64,000 nucleotides of DNA from CAYURH01 sp964447105 (GCA_964447105.1 CAYURH010000001.1:9353-73352); one strand, 5' to 3'; numbered from the stretch's first letter, positions 43,701 through 51,877 are shown. Notes: generated by a model from the letters alone, not told the origin. Translations and numbers: made by a program.

Positions 43701-44402
43701 ATGGGCGTCTTTGTCGGCATGACTGGCGTAGTGCGCGTCGCAGGTGACCGCTGGCTGGATGTCCAGATCTTTGGCTAGTTTGAATAATTTTTGGTTGAGT
43801 TTGACCTGCTCGTCCCATTTCATTTTGTGGTTGGGGTGGCCGTGATCTTGCACTTCTATGTAGTAGCGGTCGCCAAAGACACCTTTGTACCACTTGGCAA
43901 TATCGTAGGCTTTTTCGTCTTGATCAGCTCGCAAATTTTCACCCAGCTCGCCACCAGCACAGGCCGACAGCGCGATGAGCCCTTCGTTGTATTTCTCGAG
44001 TAGTGTGTGGTCGATACGCGGTTTGTAGTAGTAACCTTCTAGATTACCGATAGTACTCAGGCGCATGAGGTTTTCATAGCCTTTGTTATTCATGGCCAGC
44101 AATATGAGGTGATAGCGAGCTTTGTCTTTCACCGGATCTTTGTCTTTGTGGCTGCGAGCCGCAACATATGTCTCGATGCCGATGATCGGTTTGATGCCGC
44201 GCGCCGTCGCTTCTTTGTAGAATTCTATCGCGCCACTAAGCGTACCGTGATCGGTCATAGCTACAGCTTCCATGCCTAGCTCTTTGACACGGTCGAGCAT
44301 TTCGGGCACTTTTTGCAGACCATCAAGCACACTGTAGTGCGAATGGTTATGTAAGTGCACATAGTCACTCACCTGCAACTCTTTGGCCACGATCCCCTCC
44401 AT
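40716..44402 (-). CDS. dnaE: DNA polymerase III alpha subunit
   Basis: This is the replicative polymerase. The product has about 1228 residues, with the N-terminal PHP domain (VHLHNHSHYSVLDG), the polymerase palm with PDIDVDIQD, GPGRGSAAGS and the finger region, a helix-hairpin-helix region, and an OB-fold (AQIGGIILESRSI). A Pro-rich linker precedes the C-terminal part. The ATG at 44402 is chosen because the PHP domain begins right after it; earlier in-frame codons add non-homologous residues. Confidence 0.95.
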   Translation of the reverse strand: MEGIVAKELQVSDYVHLHNHSHYSVLDGLQKVPEMLDRVKELGMEAVAMTDHGTLSGAIEFYKEATARGIKPIIGIETYVAARSHKDKDPVKDKARYHLILLAMNNKGYENLMRLSTIGNLEGYYYKPRIDHTLLEKYNEGLIALSACAGGELGENLRADQDEKAYDIAKWYKGVFGDRYYIEVQDHGHPNHKMKWDEQVKLNQKLFKLAKDLDIQPAVTCDAHYASHADKDAHEILLCVQTGSFLNDQDRMSLKEFDLFVEEPQAIIDRWGGEHPEVIANTKAIADRCNVSFEFGRILIPQFPVPDGATEKSFLDELVYRGLAERYASVPRDTARGMTIEQAKATLASEVQDRAAYELGVIDGMGFNGYMLIVQDFINWGKDQGIIFGPGRGSAAGSIIAYALRITDLDPLLYGLLFERFLNPDRISMPDIDVDIQDTRRDEVIDYCAKKYGDDRVSNIVTFGKMAARAAVRDVARVLEVPYAEADRLAKMIPAPVQGRHIPLKVSVQKDPDLKKEYESSPNAKRVIDLAVRLEGTIRSHGVHACGVVIAPGELVQYIPLEMAQKGVVATQFPMGQIEELGLLKMDFLGLSNLTILKNAMRIVKKVHEVDIDLESIPLDDTKTFELLGRGDTTGVFQFESAGMKRYLRELKPTEFDDVIAMGALYRPGPLSAGLTDSFIKRKNGLEKVSYAHPLMEGALGNTFGVLVYQEQVMQISRDVCGFTGGEADTLRKAIGKKKLDVMEKMQVKFIEGAVKNGVPQPTIEKFWKDLLGFADYCFNKSHSACYGMISYWTAYVKAHYPAAFMAAVMTSDQGDTDRLAIEIAECQHMGLKVLAPDVNQSFAEFAVVPETGHIRFGMNAVKNVGTNAVEEILRARQDGQFKSIEDFLKRVNVRIVNRKNLESLMKAGAFDSFGDRSDLLFNLDTILAYASKVQKDAAAGQTDLFGNLLDSMIAPLKLEVAPTKTGEHELLQWERELLGLYLSAHPLDKFDAYFAEQTMPIGQLTKDMDGRSAQIGGIILESRSITTKSNTKMAFVKMEDKSGEIEVIVFPKLFETIGEKLQQDAVVKVTGKINAKDRDGRITDELKVIADDIVFVTPEELAGYQATGKNMKLPKSTPSKNLANPTAKKPAETFTYHPVVDEPPAPPTPRMTPDKQRLYVHVKDPDNADALLKLKQTFNNFPGAHEVVLVLGSDKKSAMRLPFTIEPHDDLQSTIASLLGPECVALK

Positions 44403-44508
44403 ATAAGTTCTTGTACTTAGTATAACGCTCATGGCAGCCCGCGGTAGTTGTATAAAAAACAAAAATCCTGCCACTTGGCGAATATATAAGTTCACACTAT
44501 TATTCGCT

Positions 44509-44543
44509 CATGGGCGCCGCCGCGTGTGCTGGCGGCGCCCATG
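44509..44543 (-). terminator. GC-rich 3' hairpin without U-tract (cassette 10)
   Basis: CATGGGCGCCGCC and GGCGGCGCCCATG form a perfect 13-bp stem, 9 bases after the stop on the minus strand. Confidence 0.7.
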
Positions 44544-44552
44544 ATTCTGCAC

Positions 44553-45014
44553 TTACCGTGGCGGCGGGAAGTCTGCCGGCAGGCCGGTACATTCCCTCGT
44601 ATCGTCGTACGAGATGAGTATCCTGTACCGCTTGCGCGGATCCAGGTGCACCGTGTTGCTAATGCCGTTAAGCCCTTCCGCCTGCCGCCACCCTGCTCCG
44701 CTATTGATCCAGATGCCGAACGGCACCTGAGTCCAGCTGAAGGTGGCCGCGACGTAATCGCCCTGCTTTGTGAACGTACGCGTTACCTCCAGCTGGCGGT
44801 TCGCGTCGTACGCGGTCTCTCGGCCATTGCCGACATATACGACAGCAGCTCGGCAGACCTGCGGCTGCGAAGGCTGCGGCTGTGGGGATGGCCGCGACGA
44901 CTGCACGGCAGCCGTCGGTTTGGCGCTGGGCGTGGTATCGCCCTGCGAACCGCACCCTCGGGCGCCGACCGCAAGTACGGCAGCCGACAATGCGGCTGCC
45001 AACCAAATTTTCAT
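44553..45014 (-). CDS. GC-rich orphan secreted or lipoprotein (cassette 10)
   Basis: The 153-residue protein starts MKIWLAAALSAAVLAVGARGC, a signal sequence ending in a cysteine that could be lipidated, though the residue before Gly-Cys is Arg and not ideal. A Pro/Ser/Gln-rich linker (about 28-52) leads into a small beta-rich domain with a cysteine pair (CRAAVVYVG, ECTGLPADF). No family is recognised. AAGGAG precedes the ATG. Confidence 0.7.
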   Translation of the reverse strand: MKIWLAAALSAAVLAVGARGCGSQGDTTPSAKPTAAVQSSRPSPQPQPSQPQVCRAAVVYVGNGRETAYDANRQLEVTRTFTKQGDYVAATFSWTQVPFGIWINSGAGWRQAEGLNGISNTVHLDPRKRYRILISYDDTRECTGLPADFPPPR

Positions 45015-45050
45015 ACTGCACTCCTTGACTATTCGGCTGTGCGAGTATAA

Positions 45051-45079
45051 TTATACAATAAATTCTGCACTTATACAAT
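45051..45079 (-). promoter_or_regulatory. Promoter of cassette 10
   Basis: On the minus strand TTGTAT (45079-45074), 17 bases, TATAAT (45056-45051). The motif ATTTATTGTATAA occurs twice here, so the -10 and an upstream copy look duplicated. Confidence 0.7.
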
Positions 45080-45094
45080 AAATACGCACGTCGT

Positions 45095-45358
45095 CTATTT
45101 GTGCTGTGTTTCCTGTATAGAACGTTGCACCGAATCCACCACATCGGTCAAAAACGGCACATAATGAAAAACGCTCAACAGCCACAACAATGCCGCCACC
45201 ACCAGTGTGCCGCCAACCAAACTACCAAGCCCAAAAAATATACCTCGGATAAAATTCATCCAATAGATTTGGTGACGCCGGTTGTAATAGTCGTGAAAAA
45301 ATTCTTCAAATACAGCGTTGCTGGCGCTTTGTTGCTCACCCGTGCGTTTTTGTGCCAT
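45095..45358 (-). CDS. DUF5665-like membrane protein
   Basis: The 87-residue protein has one or two closely spaced helices (IRGIFFGLGSLVGGTLVVAALL) after a polar N-terminus and ends VQRSIQETQHK. It resembles DUF5665 proteins common in CPR genomes; function unknown. It is the last of three genes spaced 2-3 bases apart (45963 to 45095), an operon of small envelope proteins. Confidence 0.75.
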   Translation of the reverse strand: MAQKRTGEQQSASNAVFEEFFHDYYNRRHQIYWMNFIRGIFFGLGSLVGGTLVVAALLWLLSVFHYVPFLTDVVDSVQRSIQETQHK

Positions 45359-45361
45359 AGA

Positions 45362-45703
45362 CTAGCGAGGGCGTGGTGGTTTGGATGTCACTTTAGCTTT
45401 AGCGTCTTTAGCCATATGCTCGGCAGTTTTTTTCAGATCCTCAGCCTTTTCTTTGGCGTCTTCTACGATGTCTTCGGCTTTTTCTTTGGCGTCTTTCACC
45501 ATTTTGTTGCCTTGCTCTACGGCTTTGTCGACATTCTTTTTGGCGTCTTTAGCCATGTGCTCGGCGCCTTCTTTCACTTCACCAGCTTTGCGCTTGATGT
45601 CTTGGCGCGTTTCTTTGCCGCTCTTAGGTGCGGTCAAAAATCCGGCAACGAGTCCCGCCAAAGCGCCAACTGCCAATCCTAAAGTAAAACGTGGTTTGCC
45701 CAT
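45362..45703 (-). CDS. YtxH-like protein
   Basis: The 113-residue protein has a glycine-rich N-terminal helix (LAVGALAGLVAGFLTAPKSGKETR) with the YtxH signature APKSGxxTR, then a lysine/glutamate coiled coil with repeats of AEHMAKDAK. The family is linked to general stress in Firmicutes. It is the middle gene of the small envelope operon. Confidence 0.85.
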   Translation of the reverse strand: MGKPRFTLGLAVGALAGLVAGFLTAPKSGKETRQDIKRKAGEVKEGAEHMAKDAKKNVDKAVEQGNKMVKDAKEKAEDIVEDAKEKAEDLKKTAEHMAKDAKAKVTSKPPRPR

Positions 45704-45705
45704 AA

Positions 45706-45963
45706 TTAATCCTTTCCTTTCTTACGGCGAATAAACCTATCTACAATATCCATAAACATGCCCGAAAGCGCCGCTGGCGCGATAGCATGTTGCAAGTTAC
45801 CAATAAACCCTTCGAAATGTTGCGCCGTACGCTCGGCGGATTCTGCCACTTCTTTCATCTTTTTGGCAATGGCGATCAAATACGCCGTCAAAATAATCGC
45901 CAGCACTAGGAAAACGGCCAGCGCAGTCGAAAGCATAATTACAAGAATTTGTTCTGCTGTCAT
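45706..45963 (-). CDS. Small membrane protein, first gene of the envelope operon
   Basis: The 85-residue protein has one N-terminal membrane helix (about 7-31), an amphipathic helix and a basic tail (RFIRRKKGKD). It resembles DUF948-type or YtxH-associated small proteins but is not confidently assigned. It begins the three-gene operon with YtxH and the DUF5665-like protein. Confidence 0.6.
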   Translation of the reverse strand: MTAEQILVIMLSTALAVFLVLAIILTAYLIAIAKKMKEVAESAERTAQHFEGFIGNLQHAIAPAALSGMFMDIVDRFIRRKKGKD

Positions 45964-46009
45964 GTTATACCCCTTATGACGCTAGTATACAGAGTGATGG
46001 TGGCTTTGC

Positions 46010-46276
46010 CTAGACGGCAGCGCGCTTGCCGGTAAATGCTTTTACAATCGCCAGCAAAATGACGGACCCCAAAACAGCCACAAGCAACGTCGACAGATTA
46101 AACCCTGTCAATGCGTCCGCTACGCCAAAGAAACTCATCACAAATCCGCCAAGCACCGCGCCCACAATACCAACCAGTATGTTAGCCATTGCGCCCATCG
46201 ATGCGTCAGTTTTCATAATCATTGATGCAATCCAGCCAGCCAAACCCCCAACGATGATCCATGATAGTATGCCCAT
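46010..46276 (-). CDS. GlsB/YeaQ/YmgE family membrane protein
   Basis: The 88-residue protein has three membrane helices with the family pattern (ILSWIIVGGLAGWIAS, NILVGIVGAVLGGF, LLVAVLGSVILLAIV). Members are small stress-response membrane proteins of unclear function. GGAGGG is the ribosome site. An inverted repeat surrounds its -10 box (46289-46315), suggesting regulation. Confidence 0.88.
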   Translation of the reverse strand: MGILSWIIVGGLAGWIASMIMKTDASMGAMANILVGIVGAVLGGFVMSFFGVADALTGFNLSTLLVAVLGSVILLAIVKAFTGKRAAV

Positions 46277-46288
46277 AATTCCCTCCTA

Positions 46289-46315
46289 CTTACCCTTTTA
46301 TTATATCAGGGTAAG
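46289..46315 (-). promoter_or_regulatory. Inverted repeat around -10 box of the GlsB-like gene
   Basis: CTTACCCT and AGGGTAAG form a perfect 8-bp palindrome with an 11-base centre that contains TATAAT on the minus strand. A dimeric regulator bound here would block or remodel the promoter. The -35 region is poor, as at activated promoters. Confidence 0.5.
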
Positions 46316-46377
46316 GCAAGCCGGGCTTTTGATCGATCACACTTCTACCTGGCGCAGCCAACACGGGGTGGCACGCG

Positions 46378-46399
46378 GCGGGGCTGCCCCGCTTTTTTT
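46378..46399 (+). terminator. Plus-strand terminator with no assigned gene
   Basis: GCGGGG, a three-base loop, CCCCGC and a run of seven T form a strong intrinsic terminator on the plus strand, although neighbouring genes are on the minus strand. It may end a short plus-strand RNA of about 60-90 bases starting near 46315. Confidence 0.6.
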
Positions 46400-46447
46400 G
46401 ATTTATCAAAATAAAGAAGGGGCGGACCGCGTGACGGGACCCGGCGA

Positions 46448-47908
46448 TTATTTAATCTGTTGCTTTATAATCTGCTGCGCCAGGCCAGGGTTGGCTTTGC
46501 CTTGGCTAACTTTCATAACTTGGCCCACTAAAAAGCCGATGGCTTTCATCTCACCAGCAGCAACATCAGCCACGGCCTTGGCGTTGGCTGGATCAGCCAG
46601 CACTTGTGCAACCACGGCGCCCAGCGTGTCTTGGTTGTTGTCTTGCAGCAAGCCGGCTTTTTCGGCGGCTTCTTCGGCGTTGGCTTCGGGCGCACCAGCG
46701 AGCACAAACAACAATTCGTCGGCGGCGTTAGAACTCAGTTTGCTGTCACTGGATAGCTGGTGAACGGCCGCAAATTGCTGCGGCATTGCCAGACCCAAAG
46801 ATGGATCGCCTTGGCGTTTTTTGCTGTCGCGGTTGGCCATAAAATTGGCCGCAAATTTAGCAGCTTCGGGCGATGTCTGCGCTAGCACCGTATGCACATA
46901 GCGCGTGCCAAGCAGCGCGTCCTGCAGAATCAACGTCTCAGACAAAGACTGGTCAATCCCCAGGCGTTCCAGCTCGCGCCGTATATGCGGCGGTAGCTTG
47001 GGCATGTCTTTCTGGATTTCATCAATCTCTTCGTCGGTCAATACAATCGGTGGGATGTCGGGCTCGGGGAAATACCGGTAATCTTGCGCTTCTTCTTTGC
47101 TGCGCTGCGACACTGTTTTTTGAGTGGCTTCCACCCAACCGCGTGTTTCTTGCACCACTTTGCCGCCTTTTTCGAGTAGTTCGATCTGGCGGTCGATTTC
47201 GAACAGCACAGCTCGTTCAACAGCGCGGAATGAGTTGAGGTTTTTGATTTCAGCTCGTGTGCCCCAAACTTTGGCGTCTTTTTTGGCTACCGAGATATTC
47301 ACATCAAAACGCATGTTGCCGTGCTGCAAATCGCCCCGCGTGACACCAGCGTATTTCATGAGCAGGTACAGTTCCTGCACGTAGGCTTTGGCTTCAAGGG
47401 CTGAATGCATATCGGCCTCTGACACAATTTCGATGAGTGGCGTGCCCGCACGGTTGAGATCAACCAGGCTGTAATCGGCACCTGCAGGGTGAGTGGATTT
47501 ACCAGCGTCTTCTTCGATATGCGCATGGTGAATGCGCACTTTTACACTGCCCTCGCCCACTGGCACGTCAATCGAGCCGGCTAAAATCGTGGGCTGATGC
47601 AGCTGCGTAATCTGATACCCCTTGGGTAAATCAGGATAAAAATAATGCTTGCGATCAAAGCTACTCACCGTAGCAATGCGCGCATTCAGCGCCGTGCCGG
47701 CCCGCACCGCCAGCTCAACGGCTTTTTGGTTCAGCACTGGCAGCGTGCCAGGCAAGCCAAAACAGAGCAGCGATACCACAGTGTTGGGCGCTTGATCTCG
47801 ATCATCATTGCTTGCGCCAGAAAACAGCTTGGTTGCCGTGTTGAGCTGCACATGGCATTCAATGCCTATTGTCGGCGTGTAGGTGTCTAAAATTTCTTGC
47901 TTAATCAT
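46448..47908 (-). CDS. gatB: Asp-tRNA(Asn)/Glu-tRNA(Gln) amidotransferase subunit B
   Basis: GatB binds the misacylated tRNA and phosphorylates it during formation of Gln- or Asn-tRNA. The 486-residue protein has the catalytic cradle (GIECHVQLNT, FDRKHYFYPDLPKGYQITQ, GKSTHPAGADYSLVDLNRAG) and the C-terminal YqeY-like tail (VGQVMKVSQGKANP). It is the last gene of the gatC-gatA operon, overlapping the gene before it by eight bases. Confidence 0.95.
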   Translation of the reverse strand: MIKQEILDTYTPTIGIECHVQLNTATKLFSGASNDDRDQAPNTVVSLLCFGLPGTLPVLNQKAVELAVRAGTALNARIATVSSFDRKHYFYPDLPKGYQITQLHQPTILAGSIDVPVGEGSVKVRIHHAHIEEDAGKSTHPAGADYSLVDLNRAGTPLIEIVSEADMHSALEAKAYVQELYLLMKYAGVTRGDLQHGNMRFDVNISVAKKDAKVWGTRAEIKNLNSFRAVERAVLFEIDRQIELLEKGGKVVQETRGWVEATQKTVSQRSKEEAQDYRYFPEPDIPPIVLTDEEIDEIQKDMPKLPPHIRRELERLGIDQSLSETLILQDALLGTRYVHTVLAQTSPEAAKFAANFMANRDSKKRQGDPSLGLAMPQQFAAVHQLSSDSKLSSNAADELLFVLAGAPEANAEEAAEKAGLLQDNNQDTLGAVVAQVLADPANAKAVADVAAGEMKAIGFLVGQVMKVSQGKANPGLAQQIIKQQIK

Positions 47909-48422
47909 GAATCCCCTTTGTGACGGCGTATTTAAGTGTCACTCCGCCTTGGCCGTACGCGTCACTCGAGATCAGGGTTAGTTTACGTTGCAGCGGCGCC
48001 TTAACAAGCCCAATGCCGCTGCCGATAAATATCGGCTCGACATCGAGCCACAACTCATCAACCCAGTTTTCTTCGATCATCGACAGCGCTAGCATGGGTC
48101 CACCGCCAATTAATATGTCGTCAAAATTTTCGGCCTGCAGCATTTTGATAGCCTGACCTGGATTTTGCACCTGCGTGACACGTTCGCCGCCGGGCGTAAT
48201 CGGTTTGCTAGCCACCACTACCACGCGTGGCATCTGCGACCAAATGCTAAATGTGTCGTCTTTGAGCATGATTTCGTAGGTAGTGCGGCCCAAAATGATA
48301 TTGCCAGTACTCTGTACGGCGTTTTTAAAATTATCCCACGACTCTTTGCCCCATGGCGTTTCGCCCTGGTCGGTCGCGATCAACCCGTTGGCCGACATAG
48401 CCATATAGATAAACGATTTCAT
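47901..48422 (-). CDS. DHFR/RibD C-terminal-like reductase
   Basis: The 173-residue protein resembles the RibD C-terminal / dihydrofolate-reductase-like family: MSANGLIATDQGETPWG, ILGRTTYEIM, PRVVVVASK, DDILIGGGPML. Such proteins bind NADPH, but functions vary. It is encoded inside the gat operon, overlapping the genes on both sides, so it is co-translated with the amidotransferase. Its link to tRNA amidation is unknown. Confidence 0.82.
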   Translation of the reverse strand: MKSFIYMAMSANGLIATDQGETPWGKESWDNFKNAVQSTGNIILGRTTYEIMLKDDTFSIWSQMPRVVVVASKPITPGGERVTQVQNPGQAIKMLQAENFDDILIGGGPMLALSMIEENWVDELWLDVEPIFIGSGIGLVKAPLQRKLTLISSDAYGQGGVTLKYAVTKGIHD

Positions 48423-48838
48423 AGCGCCCCCAAATCTTTGAGGCCCGCCGCAAACCCACTCATTGCCGCAGATACTTCGGATTGCTGCAAGCTCACGCCC
48501 GTTTCGTGCGCCAAACGATTACGCAGTTTGTGTGCTTGCCACACGGCGTTGGCGCGGGGCAATGACTGGCGAGCGTTTTTGAGGCGGTCACCCATGGTTT
48601 GGCCACGAAAACCGCGCGCCTTTAGCGCGTGGTCAAGCAACTTATCAGCATCAAAAACAGCTACGTGCCATTCAGCCTCGGTGCCTTCGGCGAGTTTGCT
48701 GATGCGCTGCCACTGGTCTGCATAATAATCGCGGTCAAGTGGTTTGCGGCGAGGGCCGAGTTTGCTAAAAACCACAAACACCAGCAGCGCCAACACCAAT
48801 ACGATAGCCAAGAAAGCGATAACGCCGTTATTTTCCAT
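48419..48838 (-). CDS. Membrane-anchored protein with HEPN-like RX4H motif
   Basis: The 139-residue protein has an N-terminal membrane helix (about 6-24) and a helical domain ending with KLRNRLAHETG, where RNRLAH matches the RX4H motif of HEPN ribonuclease-like domains. HEPN folds often act as RNases in toxin or defence systems. The start ATG at 48838 lies in the end of gatA. It overlaps the reductase-like gene by four bases. Assignment to HEPN is tentative. Confidence 0.55.
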   Translation of the reverse strand: MENNGVIAFLAIVLVLALLVFVVFSKLGPRRKPLDRDYYADQWQRISKLAEGTEAEWHVAVFDADKLLDHALKARGFRGQTMGDRLKNARQSLPRANAVWQAHKLRNRLAHETGVSLQQSEVSAAMSGFAAGLKDLGAL

Positions 48839-50225
48839 CGTTGCCTTCCATGCGAGCAGCCACTTGCAACAATTGCTTGTCGGCACGCTGCGGGCCAATG
48901 AGCTGTACGCCAATTGGTAGGCCGTTCTTGTCTTTACCGCGCGGCACGCTCATAGCCGGCACGCCGACTAGGTTTACCGATACGGTCATAATGTCGGCGA
49001 GATACATCTGCAGTGGATCATCAGTATTTTCGCCCAGTTTAAATGCGGTCGATGGCGACACCGGCCCCAACAACAGATCGTGCGATTCAAAAGCTTTGTT
49101 GAATTCATTAATCAGTTTGGTGCGCACCGTTTGCGCTTTGCGATAGTAAGCATCTATATAGCCGCTGCTCAAAACATACGTGCCAATTAGGATACGGCGC
49201 TTGTTTTCGGCATTGAATATTTCACGAGTTTGACCATACAAATCTTGCAGCGTTGCAGCATCTTGGGCATTGGCGCCAAACTTGACACCATCGTAGCGCC
49301 CCAGGTTGGAGCTGACTTCGGCGGGCACCACAATATAGTAGACCGCCAATCCCAAATCAGCAGAGGGAATACTCACCTCTTCGACAGTGTGGCCTTGTTT
49401 TTTTAGACCCTCAGCATAGGCGAGCACTGCTTCGCGAATTTCGGGCTGCACAGCATCGGTCATATACTCTTTAACGATGCCAATTTTAAGCGGCGCATTA
49501 CTTGGCTCTGCCATGTCGCCCGGCAGCGTTGTACTGTCAAGTTCGTCTTGGCCTGCCATGATCTCAAGTACCAGTGCTGCGTCCTCAGCCGTGCTCGCAA
49601 GCGGGCCAATCACATCTGTGCTACTTGCCATGGCCACCACACCGTAGCGCGACACGGTGCCATACGTGGGTTTAACCCCCACTACGCCACAATAGCTAGC
49701 CGGCAAACGAATCGAACCTCCCGTGTCGGTACCCAGGGCAAACGGCACTAGTTGTAGCGCTACGGCTGCTGCAGATCCACCAGACGAACCGCCAGGCACA
49801 CGAGTTTTGTCATGCGGGTTTTTGGATGGGCCAAAATCACTGTTTTCGGTACTCGAACCGTGGGCAAAAGCATCGAGGTTGGCTTTGGCGACCATAATCG
49901 CGCCCTCAGCTTCTAGTTTTTCGATGGCAGTGGCTTGGTATGGTGCCTCAAATGGTTTCAAAATATTGCTCGCGGCAGTGGTTGTTGTACCCAATGTCAA
50001 AAAGTTGTCTTTGGCAATAAATGGCACCCCGGCGAGTTTGCCGACTGCTTCGCCCGCTTTCAATTGAGCGTCGATTGCATCGGCACGCTGCAGGGCGCGT
50101 TCTCGTACTTCGCTAATTACCACGTTGTAATCACGAGTTTTTTCGATGGCTTCAAAAACACTCTCTACAATCGAACGTACAGATTCACCGTTTTTGATTC
50201 GCGCCTGGATATCATGAATAGTCAT
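48828..50225 (-). CDS. gatA: Asp-tRNA(Asn)/Glu-tRNA(Gln) amidotransferase subunit A
   Basis: GatA is the glutaminase that supplies ammonia. The 465-residue amidase-signature protein has the Ser-cisSer-Lys triad region (AKDNFLTLGTTTTAASNIL, PGGSSGGSAAAVA, GTDTGGSIRLPAS). The gene follows gatC with a one-base overlap. Confidence 0.96.
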   Translation of the reverse strand: MTIHDIQARIKNGESVRSIVESVFEAIEKTRDYNVVISEVRERALQRADAIDAQLKAGEAVGKLAGVPFIAKDNFLTLGTTTTAASNILKPFEAPYQATAIEKLEAEGAIMVAKANLDAFAHGSSTENSDFGPSKNPHDKTRVPGGSSGGSAAAVALQLVPFALGTDTGGSIRLPASYCGVVGVKPTYGTVSRYGVVAMASSTDVIGPLASTAEDAALVLEIMAGQDELDSTTLPGDMAEPSNAPLKIGIVKEYMTDAVQPEIREAVLAYAEGLKKQGHTVEEVSIPSADLGLAVYYIVVPAEVSSNLGRYDGVKFGANAQDAATLQDLYGQTREIFNAENKRRILIGTYVLSSGYIDAYYRKAQTVRTKLINEFNKAFESHDLLLGPVSPSTAFKLGENTDDPLQMYLADIMTVSVNLVGVPAMSVPRGKDKNGLPIGVQLIGPQRADKQLLQVAARMEGNDGK

Positions 50226-50512
50226 TACAAAACTTTCGGTACCTCAATATAACCGTCGCGTTTGTGTGGAACATTGTGCATAAGCTCGTCGTGCGACACA
50301 CCGTAGTCGACAATAGTATCAGCCCGCTTCACGTTTTGCAGGCCAGTTACCTGATACGTTGGCTCTAAACCAGTAGTATCCACAGCATCAAGCTGCCGCA
50401 CGTAGCCCAAAATTGTATCGAGCTCACGCGCCAGCTTTTCTACTTCTTGGTCGGTGACGGCGATTTTAGCCAAACTCGCCACATGACGAATTTCATCAGT
50501 CGTAATACTCAT
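50225..50512 (-). CDS. gatC: Asp-tRNA(Asn)/Glu-tRNA(Gln) amidotransferase subunit C
   Basis: The 95-residue protein wraps around GatA and GatB. It matches the family (ITTDEIRHVASLAKIAVTD, LDTILGYVRQLDAVDT, GLEPTYQV) and ends with a typical DGYIEVPKVL. It is the first gene of the operon. Confidence 0.95.
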   Translation of the reverse strand: MSITTDEIRHVASLAKIAVTDQEVEKLARELDTILGYVRQLDAVDTTGLEPTYQVTGLQNVKRADTIVDYGVSHDELMHNVPHKRDGYIEVPKVL

Positions 50513-50537
50513 CTGTTAACAGTATACCTAACGGAGA

Positions 50538-51284
50538 CTAATACTTAAAGTAGTCTGGGTATGGCATGGGCGTAGGATCGCAACTGATTGCCTGACACTG
50601 CACCGGCGGCGTTTGCCTAGCGTTGTGCGCCTGAGCAACACCGGTGACAAATAGCGTGATCGCCAACACCACTGCGAGTGCTGCGAGCAAAGCGTTAAAA
50701 CGCTGCCCCACATCCACACCTTTGGCTAGTTTAAATAGATACCATTTGACACTCGCGAACACAGCAAACATGATGAGCGGTGGGATGAAATCATTCAGAT
50801 ACAGTGCACCGTAATCAAACCCCGCCGCCGTACCAATCATAGCCAAACTCGTGAGCACGACTGCTGCCATGTTTATAAGTGACCCCAGTGCCACTAGCCC
50901 GGCCACGCCCATGGCTGCGTACAGAGGCACTTTGTACGCAAGGCGCCCGGCAAATTTGGGTCGTTTTGCCCATTCGCCGCGCGTGCGCGAATCTAATATC
51001 ACAATCGCTGGCGCAATCACCACCAGTGCCGCCGCCATTGTCTGCAGCCACTGCACCGAAAAGCCTGACGAGTTAAACCCATAAGCGCTAAACACGTCCA
51101 TCAGCGGCAAAGCGTTGTTGGCCCATACCGACATGCCCACCACCACCCCAACACTCATCAAGCCTGCGAGCACCAACACCAAGAACAGATGCAACACATG
51201 CTCGAGTCCTAAAAAGCTAGTGCCGTTAAATTGACGTGCAGCATAGGCTCGCCCGTCTTCAGTGGTAACTGTTTTTTTGGCCAT
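50538..51284 (-). CDS. Multi-pass membrane protein, unknown
   Basis: The 248-residue protein has about five hydrophobic helices and a short cysteine-containing C-terminal tail (CQAISCDP). The ATG at 51284 is chosen because a run of G with GGGGGGTCACT precedes it and the longer frame enters the promoter of the next cassette. Core-like codon use. Function unknown. Confidence 0.7.
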   Translation of the reverse strand: MAKKTVTTEDGRAYAARQFNGTSFLGLEHVLHLFLVLVLAGLMSVGVVVGMSVWANNALPLMDVFSAYGFNSSGFSVQWLQTMAAALVVIAPAIVILDSRTRGEWAKRPKFAGRLAYKVPLYAAMGVAGLVALGSLINMAAVVLTSLAMIGTAAGFDYGALYLNDFIPPLIMFAVFASVKWYLFKLAKGVDVGQRFNALLAALAVVLAITLFVTGVAQAHNARQTPPVQCQAISCDPTPMPYPDYFKY

Positions 51285-51336
51285 AGTGACCCCCCTTAAT
51301 GGTGCAAGTATAGCACCCAGCGCGACAATCCAATAC

Positions 51337-51365
51337 TTGCATAGGAATGATTTCGATGTTATATA
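51337..51365 (+). promoter_or_regulatory. Promoter of cassette at 51401
   Basis: TTGCAT (51337-51342), 17 bases, TATATA (51360-51365). Confidence 0.65.
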
Positions 51366-51400
51366 TGTTATTACATGCAAGATTAACCCGGGAGGGCAAA

Positions 51401-51877
51401 TTGTCTTCGTATGCACAATTCCTGCGTGTAGATGTCGCCCCCTACAGCGAGAGGATTCGTGAGGCGGTTCTGGCGGCTGTTGAGCTACACTCGCCTCTGA
51501 TCCCCGCGATTCCCGTGTCCGTGTGGGCCGAACGTCTGACGGGGCTTTACAACTCGTCAGCCGACGACAACATCTTGGCTACGGCTCTGGGCTGGGCCCG
51601 GCAGGTCGTCGAAGACGGCGTGCATGACCTGACCAGCCGCTACCTCAGCGAAGAAGCAACACCCCATCTCAGACGGCTGTTCGCCAACGCCGTTTACACG
51701 GGCGTAGTGGGGCCAACCCTGCGCGCGCCCGCCCAGAAACGCGCTGAACACATCTGCGCCGATCTGCACGCGGCCCTGATGCAGCGGGTCACCGCCGGCC
51801 ACGTCGAAGACCTGCCGGCCGCACGCCTGGACATGCAACGGCTGCTGGACCAGGCAATCCGCGACCACCAGCCCTGA
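51401..51877 (+). CDS. GC-rich orphan helical protein (cassette 11)
   Basis: The 158-residue soluble helical protein starts at a TTG with GGGAGG five bases upstream (first residues MSSYAQFLRVDVAPYSER). It is rich in Ala, Leu and Arg and has no recognised motif. A 3' hairpin follows eight bases after the stop. The cassette lies between divergent core transcription units. Confidence 0.68.
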   Translation: MSSYAQFLRVDVAPYSERIREAVLAAVELHSPLIPAIPVSVWAERLTGLYNSSADDNILATALGWARQVVEDGVHDLTSRYLSEEATPHLRRLFANAVYTGVVGPTLRAPAQKRAEHICADLHAALMQRVTAGHVEDLPAARLDMQRLLDQAIRDHQP

